Below are positions 39,886 through 48,731 of a stretch of DNA of 64,000 nucleotides, piece after piece. Positions within the stretch are counted from its first letter, which is position 1; every line of letters starts with the position of its first letter. A program made the translations under genes and the position numbers. Source of the stretch: Corynebacterium frankenforstense DSM 45800. Its GTDB lineage: Bacteria > Actinomycetota > Actinomycetes > Mycobacteriales > Mycobacteriaceae. Location: the NCBI RefSeq assembly GCF_001941485.1, contig NZ_CP009247.1:1612001-1676000 (forward strand), written 5' to 3'. The notes beneath the pieces are model-generated. The model was not told the origin of the DNA. It did no database searches and worked only from the letters and a program-made list of their open reading frames with translations.

Positions 39886-41064
39886 CTACCCCGTGACGCG
39901 CACGGACGGGCCGGCGCCGTTGTTCTGGGCGGCGGCCAGCTCGTCGGGGTCCATGTCCTCGGCGAGGCGCTGGGCCTCCTCGAGCAGGGTCTCGACGATC
40001 TTGGACTCGGGCACGGTCTTGATGACCTCGCCCTTGACGAAGATCTGGCCCTTGCCGTTGCCGGAGGCCACGCCGAGGTCGGCGTCGCGGGCCTCGCCCG
40101 GGCCGTTGACCACGCAGCCCATCACGGCGACGCGCAGCGGGATGTCGAGGCCCTCCATGCCGGCGGTGACCTCCTCGGCCAGGGTGTAGACGTCCACCTG
40201 GGCGCGTCCGCAGGACGGGCAGGAGACGATCTCGAGGCCGCGCTGGCGCAGGTTGAGCGACTGCAGGATCTGGTCGCCGACCTTGATCTCCTCGACCGGG
40301 TCGGCGGACAGGGAGACACGGATGGTGTCGCCGATGCCGGAGCCGAGCAGCCAGCCGAAGGCCACGGAGGACTTGATGGTGCCCTGGAAGGCCGGGCCGG
40401 CCTCGGTGACGCCCAGGTGCAGCGGGTAGTCGGTCTTGGCGGCCAGCTGACGGTAGGCCTCGACCATGACGACCGGGTCGTTGTGCTTGACGGAGATGGC
40501 GATGTCGCCGAAGCCGTACTCCTCGAAGAGACCGGCCTCCCAGATGGCGGACTCGACCAGCGCCTCCGGGGTGGCCTTGCCGTACTTCTCCAGCAGGCGC
40601 TTGTCCAGCGAACCGGCGTTGACGCCGATGCGGATCGGCACGCCGGCGTCACCGGCGGCCTTGGCGACCTCCTTGACGCGGCCGTCGAACTCGCGGATGT
40701 TACCCGGGTTGACGCGCACGGCCGCGCAGCCGGCGTCGATGGCGGCGAAGATGTACTTCGGCTGGAAGTGGATGTCCGCGATGACCGGGATCGGCGACTT
40801 CTTCGCGATCGCGGGCAGCGCGTCGGCGTCCACCGTCTTCGGGCAGGCGACGCGCACGATGTCGCAGCCGGTCGCCGTCAGCTGGGCGATCTGCTGCAGC
40901 GTCGCGTTGACGTCGTGGGTGCGCGTCGTGGTCATCGACTGCACGGAGACCGGATAGTCGGAGCCGACGCCGACGTCACCGACCATGAGCTGGCGGGTCT
41001 TGCGGCGCGGGGCCAGGGTGGGCGGCGGTGCGTCGGGGAGTCCGAGACCGACGGTATTCGACAC
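39886..41064 (-). CDS. ispG: 4-hydroxy-3-methylbut-2-enyl diphosphate synthase
   Basis: A 392-residue iron-sulfur enzyme (GcpE) of the non-mevalonate isoprenoid pathway. The [4Fe-4S] ligands are the cysteines in S-C-P-S-C-G-R and in [11 protein letters not shown]. Other family blocks are [10 protein letters not shown] and R-V-N-P-G-N-I. The GTG at 41064 has AAGGAG about 8 nt upstream. TAGAAT (41100-41105) is a probable -10 with a 28-nt leader. dxr lies two genes upstream with a site-2 protease gene between, a block shared by many actinobacteria. Confidence 0.95.
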   Translation of the reverse strand: MSNTVGLGLPDAPPPTLAPRRKTRQLMVGDVGVGSDYPVSVQSMTTTRTHDVNATLQQIAQLTATGCDIVRVACPKTVDADALPAIAKKSPIPVIADIHFQPKYIFAAIDAGCAAVRVNPGNIREFDGRVKEVAKAAGDAGVPIRIGVNAGSLDKRLLEKYGKATPEALVESAIWEAGLFEEYGFGDIAISVKHNDPVVMVEAYRQLAAKTDYPLHLGVTEAGPAFQGTIKSSVAFGWLLGSGIGDTIRVSLSADPVEEIKVGDQILQSLNLRQRGLEIVSCPSCGRAQVDVYTLAEEVTAGMEGLDIPLRVAVMGCVVNGPGEARDADLGVASGNGKGQIFVKGEVIKTVPESKIVETLLEEAQRLAEDMDPDELAAAQNNGAGPSVRVTG

Positions 41065-41105
41065 TGTGCATGCTCCTTGGATCAAACGGGTTCGCGCCGA
41101 TTCTA
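41065..41105 (-). promoter_or_regulatory. ispG promoter
   Basis: Minus-strand TAGAAT (41100-41105) is followed by a leader of about 28 nt with AAGGAG ahead of the GTG, so ispG can be transcribed independently of the 134-bp distant rseP gene. Confidence 0.5.
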
Positions 41106-41198
41106 CCGCCCGGCGGCAACGCGGGTCGGGAGGCCGGGCCGCGGCGGGCGCGCGCCGCGACCGGGCTCACGGGCGGGGTCCCTACCGGGCCCCGGACC

Positions 41199-42338
41199 TC
41201 AGCCGAAGAGGCGCACCGGGTTGACCACGTCGGCGACGATGACCACCGCGCCGAGCGCCAGCAGCGCGGCGCCGACGGCGTAGGTCAGCGGCAGCAGCCG
41301 GGTGTAGTCGGCCGGGCCGGCCGGCGGCAGCCCGCGCAGGGCGCGCACCCGGTCGCGCACGGCCTCCCAGATGACGACGGCGACGTGCCCGCCGTCGAAG
41401 GGCGGCAGCGGGATGAGGTTGAACAGCGCCAGGAAGAAGTTCAGCGAGGCCAGCATCATCCAGAAGACGTCCCACAGGGAACGCTCGACCAGCTCGCCGC
41501 CCACGCGCGAGGCGCCGACGACGCTCATCGGCGACTCCTGGGAGCGCTCGCCGCCGAAGATGCTGGCGACCACCCCGGGGATCTGGGCGGGCAGCTTGCC
41601 CAGCGCGGTCAGCGTGCCCTGGAGCAGCTCGCCGGTGTAGGCGCCGGTGGCGGGCACGGCCTCCAGGGGCCCGAAGCGCTTGACGGCCTCGGGCACCGGG
41701 GCGCCGACCAGGCCGACCGCGCCCACTCCCCCGGCGTCGGCGACGTCGACGTCGACCGTGCGCCGGGCGCCGTCGCGCTCGACGGTCAGCTCGGCGTCGC
41801 CGCCGGGCATCTCACGAACCGTCTCGCGCAGGGTCAGGAAGTCCGGGATCTCCTCGCCGTCGACGGCCAGGATCCGGTCGCCTTCCTCGATGTCGGCGGC
41901 CGCGGCGGTGCCGTCGGGCAGCACCTCGCCGACCACGGCGGTGCGGTCGGCGTAGGGGTTGGGGATGCCGCTGGTGACGGCCACCCCGTAGAGGATGGTG
42001 AGGCCGATCAGCAGGTTCATCAGGATCCCGCCGAGCAGCACCACGACCCGCTTCCAGCGGGCCTGGTTGCGCATGGCGTAGGGCTCCTCGTCCTCGGTGA
42101 CCTCGTCGAGGGCCGTCATGCCGGCGATCTCGCAGAAGCCGCCGAGCGGCAGCGCGCACACGCCGTAGCGGGTCTGCCCGATCTTCCTCGAGAAGACCTC
42201 GGGGCCGAAGCCGATCATGTAGCGGCGCACGCGCATGCCGAAGCTGCGGGCCGCCACCAGGTGGCCCGCCTCGTGCAGCGCGATGGTGACCGCGATGCCC
42301 AGGGCGAACAGCGCCACCCCGGCGATGTAGGCGACCAC
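41199..42338 (-). CDS. rseP: Site-2 intramembrane metalloprotease (RseP/Rip1 type)
   Basis: A 379-residue M50 protease. The zinc motif H-E-A-G-H is at residues 22-26 in the first membrane helix. A PDZ domain occupies about 130-210, and the third ligand motif L-I-P-L-P-P-F-D-G-G-H lies near residue 312. Family members cut membrane-bound anti-sigma factors and other regulators; the mycobacterial orthologue is Rip1. The GTG start follows directly on the dxr stop codon (TAG-GTG), so both genes are surely cotranscribed and translation may be coupled. Confidence 0.93.
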   Translation of the reverse strand: MVAYIAGVALFALGIAVTIALHEAGHLVAARSFGMRVRRYMIGFGPEVFSRKIGQTRYGVCALPLGGFCEIAGMTALDEVTEDEEPYAMRNQARWKRVVVLLGGILMNLLIGLTILYGVAVTSGIPNPYADRTAVVGEVLPDGTAAAADIEEGDRILAVDGEEIPDFLTLRETVREMPGGDAELTVERDGARRTVDVDVADAGGVGAVGLVGAPVPEAVKRFGPLEAVPATGAYTGELLQGTLTALGKLPAQIPGVVASIFGGERSQESPMSVVGASRVGGELVERSLWDVFWMMLASLNFFLALFNLIPLPPFDGGHVAVVIWEAVRDRVRALRGLPPAGPADYTRLLPLTYAVGAALLALGAVVIVADVVNPVRLFG

Positions 42339-43529
42339 CTAGCCGGCCGCCTTCTCCGCGGCCGCCCGGGCACGCTCGCGCGCGGTGCGCTCCGCGGCGT
42401 AGACGTCCTCGACGTCGCGCGGCTCGCCGGCGAAGTCCCCGGCGCCCTCGACGACCTCCTCGACGACGTCGACGATCTGCGGGAAGCGCAGGCGCCCGTT
42501 GAGGAAGGCGTCGGCGGCCTCCTCGTTGGCGGCGTTGTAGACCGCCGGCCAGGTCCCACCGCGGCGGGCCATCTCGCGGGCCAGCTCCACGGCCGGGAAG
42601 TTCTTGTTGTCCAGCGGCGCGAAGTCCCAGGAGTAGGTGCTGCCGAAGTCGAGGAAGGGCTCGACCTCGGGCACGCGGTCCGGCCAGCCGAGCGCCAGCG
42701 AGATCGGCAGGCGCATCGAGGGCCGCGAGGCCTCGGCGATGGTGACGCCGTCGGCGAAGGTGACCATGGAGTGGATGATCGACTGCGGGTGGACCACCAC
42801 GTCGACGGCGTCGGGGGCGACGTCGAAGAGCAGCGTCGCCTCGATCAGCTCCAGGCCCTTGTTGACCAGGGTGGCGGAGTTGAGCGTGTTCATCTGGCCC
42901 ATCGACCACACCGGGTGCTTGCCGGCCTGCTCCGGGGTGACCGGCCACATGCGGCGGCGGTCCCAGCCGCGGAACGGCCCGCCGGAGGCGGTGAGCACCA
43001 GGCGGGCGACCTCGGCGCGCGAGCCGCCGCGCATGGCCTGCGCCATCGCGGAGTGCTCGGAGTCGACCGGAACGATCTGGCCGGGCTTCGCGCGCCTGGT
43101 GACCAGCCGGCCGCCGGCGACGAGGGACTCCTTGTTGGCCAGCGCCAGGGTGGCCCCGGAGTCGATGGTGGCCAGCGTGGCGGGCAGGCCCTGCGAGCCG
43201 ACCATGCCGTTGAGCACGGTGTCGACCTCGCCGGCGGTCTCCTCGACGAGCACGCGGGCGGCGTCGGCGCCGGCGATGACCTCGCCGCCGAGGCGGTCGG
43301 CGACGCGGCGGGCGGCCGACTCGTCGGCCACGGCCACCCGCTCCGGGGCCAGCCCCAGGGTCTCGGCCTGTTCGGCCAGGGCCCCGGGGTTGCCGCCGCC
43401 GGCGGCGATGCCGACGACCTCGAAGCGCTCGGGGTGCTCGGAGACGACCTCGAGGGCCTGCGTGCCGATGGATCCGGTGGAGCCCAGAAGGACGATGCGT
43501 TTCCTGTTCTGCTCAGTCACGGCGACCAT
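42339..43529 (-). CDS. dxr: 1-deoxy-D-xylulose 5-phosphate reductoisomerase
   Basis: A 396-residue enzyme that makes 2-C-methylerythritol 4-phosphate, the committed step of the MEP pathway and the target of fosmidomycin. The NADPH site is [11 protein letters not shown] (near 14-24). Substrate and metal residues are seen in [15 protein letters not shown] and L-T-A-S-G-G-P-F. The ATG at 43529 gives the normal length; the in-frame extension to 43655 would run through the 22-bp repeats and is discounted. Confidence 0.96.
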   Translation of the reverse strand: MVAVTEQNRKRIVLLGSTGSIGTQALEVVSEHPERFEVVGIAAGGGNPGALAEQAETLGLAPERVAVADESAARRVADRLGGEVIAGADAARVLVEETAGEVDTVLNGMVGSQGLPATLATIDSGATLALANKESLVAGGRLVTRRAKPGQIVPVDSEHSAMAQAMRGGSRAEVARLVLTASGGPFRGWDRRRMWPVTPEQAGKHPVWSMGQMNTLNSATLVNKGLELIEATLLFDVAPDAVDVVVHPQSIIHSMVTFADGVTIAEASRPSMRLPISLALGWPDRVPEVEPFLDFGSTYSWDFAPLDNKNFPAVELAREMARRGGTWPAVYNAANEEAADAFLNGRLRFPQIVDVVEEVVEGAGDFAGEPRDVEDVYAAERTARERARAAAEKAAG

Positions 43530-43883
43530 TGTTCCATCTTCGCCCGCCCCACGCGGCCGTGCCCCGGGCACACCGCAGCCGCGCCCCGGACACACCGCAG
43601 CCGCGCCCCGGCCACACCGCAGCCGCACCACGGCCGCGCCCCGCGCGGCCGCCACGCACCCGCCGTCAGGGGTACGCCCACGGGGTGCGGCGGGACGTCG
43701 TCAATGGAACGTACGGGCACCGCACGTGCCCCGCCGTCGCCGCCCATCCGCCCCGGGAGGGGGCAGACGAAAGAATGACCGGGCCTATTCCAAGGTCGGT
43801 CCCGTGGCCGGTTTCAGCCCTCCGTGTGGCAGAATGGACGCGAAGAACGAGCTTTTCCCAGCGCGCGCAAAGGAGATTGCACC
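43530..43883. other. dxr upstream region with repeats and promoter of the DUF2631 gene
   Basis: A 354-bp gap without a gene. It holds three 22-bp direct repeats (43556-43621), followed by a decayed fourth unit. On the plus strand CAGAAT (43830-43835) is a candidate -10 for the DUF2631 gene, giving a leader of about 42 nt with AAAGGAG at 43869-43875. A minus-strand TTGACG (about 43696-43701) has no matching -10, so the dxr promoter is not identified. Confidence 0.5.
43556..43621. repeat. Three tandem 22-bp repeats
   Basis: Copies at 43556-43577, 43578-43599 and 43600-43621 share GCCG[T/C]GCCCCGG[G/A/C]CACACCGCA, differing at only one or two positions. A partial copy (GCCGCACCACGG) follows. 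The array is noncoding, contiguous and without spacers. Confidence 0.9.
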
Positions 43884-44369
43884 GTGGCAGGTAACCACGA
43901 GCCCAAGGCCGAGATCTACAACGGCGTGTCCACCCTCGACGAGCCCTCCGCGGCGTGGGGCTGGCACGGCATCGGCAACCGCGCCATCCAGCTGGCCGGC
44001 TGGATCTCCGTGATCTTCCTGCTCGCGATGAACTTCGGCAACCACCGCGGCCACGTCGAGACCATCTGGCTCAACGGCTTCGCCGTCGTCATCGCCCTCG
44101 GCCTGCTCCTGCTGCTCTTCCAGCCGAAGCTGAGCCAGGTGCGCACCCTGTCGGCCCGCAACAAGCCGGTCGGCCACCAGGAGCCCGACTGGGCCTACGA
44201 CCAGGCCACCCTGTCCGGCGCCTACGCCGACCTGTCCGACTCGGAGCTGCGCTCGCTGAACATCGAGCCCTCCCGCGTCGCGGACCTGCGCCGCCTGCCC
44301 GAGGCCGAGGCCCCGGCCGCGCACGCCGTGACCGAGTCCGGCGAGCACGCCGCGACCGAGAGGCACTAG
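43884..44369 (+). CDS. DUF2631 membrane protein
   Basis: A 161-residue protein. The N-terminal part contains E-P-S-A-A-W-G-W-H-G-I-G, typical of the actinobacterial DUF2631 family. Two membrane helices follow (about 34-50 and 62-80), then a polar C-terminal tail with S-D-S-E-L-R-S-L-N-I-E-P-S-R-V. Function is unknown, but the position beside dxr and ispG is conserved in corynebacteria and mycobacteria. The GTG start is fixed by AAAGGAG 8 nt upstream. Confidence 0.8.
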   Translation: MAGNHEPKAEIYNGVSTLDEPSAAWGWHGIGNRAIQLAGWISVIFLLAMNFGNHRGHVETIWLNGFAVVIALGLLLLLFQPKLSQVRTLSARNKPVGHQEPDWAYDQATLSGAYADLSDSELRSLNIEPSRVADLRRLPEAEAPAAHAVTESGEHAATERH

Positions 44370-44401
44370 GCACCGCGCGCGCCGCGCGCCTCGTGCAGAC
44401 G

Positions 44402-44443
44402 ACGGTCCCCCGCCCACCTTGTCGGTGGACGGGGGACCGTTTT
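44402..44443. terminator. Bidirectional terminator between DUF2631 gene and rlmN
   Basis: ACGGTCCCCCG-C-CCACC and GGTGG-A-CGGGGGACCGT form a stem of about 16 bp with one mismatch and a TTGTC loop, followed by TTTG. It is 32 bp after the DUF2631 stop and 10 bp from the rlmN stop. Confidence 0.85.
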
Positions 44444-44453
44444 GCGGTGTGCG

Positions 44454-45560
44454 TCAGGCGGACTGCTGCTCGTCGGCCTTGAGCTGGCCGCAGGCCGCGG
44501 CGATCTCCGAGCCCTTGGTGTCGCGCACCGTGCACGGCACGCCCTGGGCGATCACGCGGCGGACGAACTCGTCCTGGCGCTCCTTCGGCGAGGCGTCCCA
44601 CTCGCTGCCCGGGGTCGGGTTCAGCGGGATGACGTTGACGTGCACCTTGGGGCCGAGCGCCTTGTGCAGCTTCTTGCCCAGCATGTCCGCGCGCCAGGGC
44701 TGGTCGTTCTTGTCGCGGATCAGCGCGTACTCGATGGAGACGCGCCGGCCGGACTTGTCCGCGTAGTAGCGGGCGGCGTCGAGGACCTCGGCGACCGGCC
44801 AGCGGTTGTTGACCGGCACCAGGGTGTCGCGCAGCTCGTCGTCCGGGGTGTGCAGCGAGACGGCGAGGCGCACGGAGAGCTCCTCGTCGGCCAGGCGGCG
44901 GATCGCCGGGGCCAGGCCCACGGTGGAGACGGTCACGCCGCGCTGGGAGATGCCGAAGCCGTGCGGGCCGGGCGCGGTGATCTGGCGCACGGCGGAGACG
45001 ACGCGCTTGTAGTTCGCCAGCGGCTCACCCATGCCCATGAAGACGACGTTGGACAGGCGCTTGCCCTCGGCGGCCATCGTCGCCGCGGCGTTGCGCACCT
45101 GGTCGACGATCTCGCCGGTGGACAGGTTGCGGTCCAGGCCACCCTGGCCGGTGGCGCAGAACGGGCAGTTCATGCCGCAGCCGGCCTGGGAGGACACGCA
45201 CAGGGTCGCCCGGCCCGGGTAGCGCATGAGCACGCTCTCGAGCAGCGTGGCGTCGTGCAGGCGCCACAGCGTCTTGCGGGTCTCGCCGTCGTCGGTGGTC
45301 AGGTGGCGCAGCGGCTGCATCAGCTGCGGGAAGAGCTTCTCGGCGACCTCCTCGCGGGCGGCGGCGGGAAGATCCGTCATCGTCCGCGGGTCGGCCTCGT
45401 GGCGCACGTAGTAGTGGCGGGCGATCTGGTCGGCGCGGAACTTGGGCAGGCCGAGCTCGGCGAGCGCCTCGATGCGCGCGTCCTCGGAGAGGTCGGCGAA
45501 GTGCTTCGGCGGCATGCCGCGCTTGGGGGCGGCGAACTGCAGGGGAACGGGAGTAGCCAT
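44454..45560 (-). CDS. rlmN: 23S rRNA (adenine-2503-C2) methyltransferase RlmN
   Basis: A 368-residue radical-SAM enzyme that methylates A2503 of 23S rRNA and A37 of some tRNAs. The cluster motif C-G-M-N-C-P-F-C (C-x3-C-x2-C) lies near residues 126-133. [12 protein letters not shown] is the SAM-binding GGE-like block, and the catalytic cysteines are C-V-S-S-Q-A-G and the C-terminal P-C-T-V-R. ATG 45560 is used; GAGAAT 9 nt upstream is a weak -10. Longer in-frame reading is low-complexity and discounted. Confidence 0.95.
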   Translation of the reverse strand: MATPVPLQFAAPKRGMPPKHFADLSEDARIEALAELGLPKFRADQIARHYYVRHEADPRTMTDLPAAAREEVAEKLFPQLMQPLRHLTTDDGETRKTLWRLHDATLLESVLMRYPGRATLCVSSQAGCGMNCPFCATGQGGLDRNLSTGEIVDQVRNAAATMAAEGKRLSNVVFMGMGEPLANYKRVVSAVRQITAPGPHGFGISQRGVTVSTVGLAPAIRRLADEELSVRLAVSLHTPDDELRDTLVPVNNRWPVAEVLDAARYYADKSGRRVSIEYALIRDKNDQPWRADMLGKKLHKALGPKVHVNVIPLNPTPGSEWDASPKERQDEFVRRVIAQGVPCTVRDTKGSEIAAACGQLKADEQQSA

Positions 45561-45622
45561 AGTGGCCCCATTCTCACACCCCGAGGCCCCGTTTTCGAAT
45601 CGCGCTCGGGCACAATGGAGCC
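45561..45622. promoter_or_regulatory. Divergent promoters rlmN / lapA
   Basis: Plus-strand CACAAT (45611-45616) lies 6 nt before the lapA ATG, and minus-strand GAGAAT (45570-45575) lies 9 nt before the rlmN ATG. Both are weaker matches to TANNNT than in the other divergent gaps. Confidence 0.4.
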
Positions 45623-46129
45623 ATGACGAACAGTTACCCCACAGACCGCGGCGCCGACGACGCCTTCTCCCCCGCCTCCGACGCCTACCCCGGGACCGTT
45701 CCCGCCGGCCACGACGGAGCGGTGACGCCGGGCGCGCCCGCCTCGCCCGACCCGATTTCCGACGCCCCGGTGGTCCGGGACGAGGGCACGCTCGCCGAGG
45801 GCGCACAGCGCGGTGGGCGCGCCGACCAGGCGGAGCACGCTGACCGCCCCGAGCCCCGGGAGGAGCGCCACGAGGAGCCGCGCGGGACCGGCCGCACGAT
45901 CGCCGGGTCGACCTGGGTGGCGATGATCATCGGCGCACTGCTGCTGATCCTGCTGCTCGTCTTCATCATGCAGAACCCCGAGGCCGTCGAGCTGAAGCTG
46001 TTCGCCTGGGAGTTCTCCGTGCCCTCGGGCGTGGGCTTCCTGCTGGCCGCCATCGTCGGCGCGCTGATCATGGCGCTGGTCGGCGGGGTGCGGATGTTCG
46101 AGCTGCGCCGCGCCGCCAAGCGCGGGTAG
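45623..46129 (+). CDS. LapA-domain (DUF1049) membrane protein
   Basis: A 168-residue protein. The first ~90 residues are rich in Asp, Pro, Ala, Glu and Arg with no predicted fold. Then come a membrane helix (about 98-114), the short [16 protein letters not shown] loop that is diagnostic for DUF1049/LapA, and a second helix ending in [12 protein letters not shown]. coli LapA works with LapB in lipopolysaccharide control, but actinobacteria lack that pathway, so the role here is open. The probable mRNA is leaderless. Confidence 0.8.
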   Translation: MTNSYPTDRGADDAFSPASDAYPGTVPAGHDGAVTPGAPASPDPISDAPVVRDEGTLAEGAQRGGRADQAEHADRPEPREERHEEPRGTGRTIAGSTWVAMIIGALLLILLLVFIMQNPEAVELKLFAWEFSVPSGVGFLLAAIVGALIMALVGGVRMFELRRAAKRG

Positions 46130-46186
46130 CTTCCGTATCCGGCTGCGCGGTCGGAGGTCGCGCGGCGTGGCCGCAGGTCCCGTGGC

Positions 46187-47113
46187 TCAGGCGATGACGC
46201 TGAGCAGCAGCCAGCTGACCATCGCCGCGGGCAGCAGCCCGTCGAGGCGGTCCATCAGGCCGCCGTGGCCGGGCAGCAGACCCGACATGTCCTTGATCTT
46301 CAGGTCGCGCTTGAACTGCGACTCCACCAGGTCCCCGAGCGTGGCGCACACGGCCATCAGCGCGCCGAGGGCCAGGCCCAGGTACCAGGCGTGGTCGAGC
46401 AGCAGCCAGACCAGCAGCGTGCCGGCCACCGCGGCCCAGACCACGGAGCCGACGAAGCCCTCGACGGACTTGTTGGGGCTCACGGCCGGGGCCAGGGGGT
46501 GCGAGCCGAAGAGCACGCCGGTGACGTAGCCGCCGGTGTCGGAGGCGATGACGCAGACGACGAAGGTGATGATGAACGCGCCGGCGTCGAGGTGGGGGCC
46601 GCCGAGGCGCGAGATCATCGCGGCGAAGGCGGCGAAGAGCGGCACCCACGTCAGCACGAACAGGGAGACGCCGGTGTCGCGCAGGTAGTTCTCCGGGGCG
46701 TGGTTGCGCCCGCGGTGGAAGAGCCGACCGAACATGACCACCAGCGCCGCGGCGACGAAGCCGGTGGCGATGCCGGTCACCCCGAAGGGCCAGGAGGCCC
46801 AGAGCATGACCTGCCCGCCGACGATGAGCGTGATCGGGTGGACCACGTAGCCGTGCTCGCGCAGCCGGCTGCAGACCTCCCAGGTCGCCAGGCCCGCGGC
46901 GGCGGCCACCAGCGGGTACCAGGCGAACGGCCCGGTCAGGGCCGCGATGAGCACCAGCAGGCCGAGCCCCACGCCGACGGCGATGGCCTTCTTCAGGTCG
47001 CGTCCGGCGGAGTTCTTCGGCCGGAAGCCGAGGCGGCGGGCCTTGGCCGGTGCGGCCTCGGGCGTCGTGCGGGCCTTCGCCCGCCCCGGCTGCCCGCTGG
47101 GGGTCTCACTCAC
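46187..47113 (-). CDS. cdsA: Phosphatidate cytidylyltransferase
   Basis: A 308-residue membrane enzyme forming CDP-diacylglycerol, the precursor for all phospholipids including the PgsA product. There are seven to eight membrane helices. The family signature S-x-F-K-R-D-x-K-I-K-D-x5-L-P-G-H-G-G-x2-D-R-x-D lies near residues 263-290. GTG 47113 has AAAGGAGC about 8 nt upstream. A start at 47188 would add 25 basic residues without a ribosome-binding site. It follows frr with a GC-rich gap containing the small CCCCGG-ACA-CCGGGG stem (47192-47206). Confidence 0.94.
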   Translation of the reverse strand: MSETPSGQPGRAKARTTPEAAPAKARRLGFRPKNSAGRDLKKAIAVGVGLGLLVLIAALTGPFAWYPLVAAAAGLATWEVCSRLREHGYVVHPITLIVGGQVMLWASWPFGVTGIATGFVAAALVVMFGRLFHRGRNHAPENYLRDTGVSLFVLTWVPLFAAFAAMISRLGGPHLDAGAFIITFVVCVIASDTGGYVTGVLFGSHPLAPAVSPNKSVEGFVGSVVWAAVAGTLLVWLLLDHAWYLGLALGALMAVCATLGDLVESQFKRDLKIKDMSGLLPGHGGLMDRLDGLLPAAMVSWLLLSVIA

Positions 47114-47272
47114 CTGAGCTGGCTCCTTTGTGGTTCTCGTCCGCGAGGTCTCCCCCGGCAGCCGACGCTGCGGCTGACTGGTTCTCACGTTCCCCGGACA
47201 CCGGGGTAACCGGTTCCCGGCCGTTCGGCTGGCCGGTGCCCGGCCGCGGGTGCGGCCGGGGTGTGGCGGAGG

Positions 47273-47830
47273 CTAGACCTCCATCAGCTCGCCTTCCTTG
47301 GCCTCGACGAGCTCGTCGATCTTCTCGACCTCGGTGTGGGTGAGCTTGTCGAGCTCCTTCTCGGCGGCCTGGACCTCGTCCTCGCCGGCGTCGCCGTCCT
47401 TCTGGAGCTTCTTGAGCTGCTCCATGCCCTTGCGGCGGATGTTGCGGATGGCGATCTTGCCGTCCTCGCCCTTGGCCTTGGCCACCTTGACCATCTCACG
47501 GCGGCGCTCCTCGGTCAGCTGCGGCACGGTCACGCGCAGCACCTGGCCGTCGTTGGTCGGGTTCACGCCGAGGTCGGAGTTGCGGATGGCCTTCTCGATC
47601 TCCTCCATCACGGAGGGCTCGTAGGGCTTGATCAGCAGCATGCGCGGCTCCGGCACCGAGATGGTGGACATCTGGGTGATCGGCGTCGGCACCCCGTAGT
47701 ACTCGGCGATGACCCCGTTGAACATCGAGGGGTTGGCGCGGCCGGTACGGATGGTGGTCAGGTCCTCGCGGGTGTGCTCGACCGTGGCCTCCATGCGCTC
47801 CTCGGAGTCCAGCAGAATGTCGTCGATCAT
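47273..47830 (-). CDS. frr: Ribosome recycling factor
   Basis: A 185-residue factor that, with EF-G, splits the post-termination ribosome. The sequence carries [21 protein letters not shown] and [11 protein letters not shown], and ends in the three-helix-bundle segment [10 protein letters not shown]. The length is normal. It lies 58 bp after pyrH in the conserved rpsB-tsf-pyrH-frr order. Confidence 0.97.
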   Translation of the reverse strand: MIDDILLDSEERMEATVEHTREDLTTIRTGRANPSMFNGVIAEYYGVPTPITQMSTISVPEPRMLLIKPYEPSVMEEIEKAIRNSDLGVNPTNDGQVLRVTVPQLTEERRREMVKVAKAKGEDGKIAIRNIRRKGMEQLKKLQKDGDAGEDEVQAAEKELDKLTHTEVEKIDELVEAKEGELMEV

Positions 47831-47888
47831 CGGAAAATCAGGTCCTTACGTCTCGGTTCGGAGGGTTTTCGCGTACAGGACAAATCTA

Positions 47889-48626
47889 TCAGGACTGCAC
47901 CAGGGTCCCGATGCGCTCACCGCTGACGGCGCGCGCGATGTTGCCCTCGGTGAGCAGGTTGAACACCAGGATCGGCATGTTGTTGTCCATGCACAGGCTG
48001 AACGCGGTGGCGTCAGCGACCTTCAGGCCGCGCTCGATGACCTCGCGCGGGGTGATCTCGTCGAAGAGCTCGGCGTTCGAGTCCACGCGCGGGTCGGCGG
48101 AGTAGACGCCGTCGACGGCCTTGGCCATCAGCAGCACCTCGCAGCCGATCTCGAGGGCGCGCTGGGCGGCGGTGGTGTCGGTGGAGAAGTACGGCATGCC
48201 CATGCCGGCGCCGAAGATGACCACGCGGCCCTTCTCCAGGTGGCGGGCGGCGCGCAGCGGCAGGTAGGGCTCGGCGATCTGCGCCATGTTGATGGCGGTC
48301 TGCACGCGGCACTCGACGCCCTCCTGGAGCAGGAAGTCCTGCAGGGCCAGGCAGTTCATCACGGTGCCGAGCATGCCCATGTAGTCGGAGCGGGCGCGGT
48401 CCATGCCGCGCTGCTGCAGCTGGGCGCCGCGGAAGAAGTTGCCGCCGCCGATGACGACGGCGACCTCGGTGCCGGCGTTGGCGACCTCGGCGATCTGCCG
48501 GGCGACGTTCTCGACGACGTCGGGGTCGATGCCGACCTGTCCGCCGCCGAACATCTCACCGCCCAGTTTGAGCATCACCCGCTTGTATCCGGTGCGCTGG
48601 CGGGTCGTCTCGTCCGAGAGGGTCAC
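47889..48626 (-). CDS. pyrH: UMP kinase
   Basis: A 245-residue hexameric amino-acid-kinase-fold enzyme converting UMP to UDP. It has [10 protein letters not shown] near residues 15-23, [23 protein letters not shown] and [12 protein letters not shown] 48626 is preceded by AAGGAG at 6 nt. An in-frame ATG at 48659 is upstream of that ribosome-binding site and unlikely. The acyltransferase gene separates pyrH from tsf here. Confidence 0.96.
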   Translation of the reverse strand: MTLSDETTRQRTGYKRVMLKLGGEMFGGGQVGIDPDVVENVARQIAEVANAGTEVAVVIGGGNFFRGAQLQQRGMDRARSDYMGMLGTVMNCLALQDFLLQEGVECRVQTAINMAQIAEPYLPLRAARHLEKGRVVIFGAGMGMPYFSTDTTAAQRALEIGCEVLLMAKAVDGVYSADPRVDSNAELFDEITPREVIERGLKVADATAFSLCMDNNMPILVFNLLTEGNIARAVSGERIGTLVQS

Positions 48627-48731
48627 TGTCGGCTCCTTATTTACCTGGTGGTCGGTCACTGCCGGGCGGTCTGCGCCTCGCGGACATCCTACCGCGCTGC
48701 GACCCGTGTCCCGAGTGCCGCCCCGGCCGCG

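Noticed and set aside
43556..43633. 22-bp repeats as a CRISPR array
   Set aside because: The units are contiguous with no spacers, too few and too short, and no cas genes are nearby.
43530..43655. Longer dxr start at 43655
   Set aside because: The extra 42 residues are encoded by the tandem repeats and are Arg/Gly/Ala/Cys junk. The ATG at 43529 gives the normal family length.
47192..47206. Terminator between frr and cdsA
   Set aside because: CCCCGG-ACA-CCGGGG is only 6 bp with no U-run, so it is too weak to call separately.
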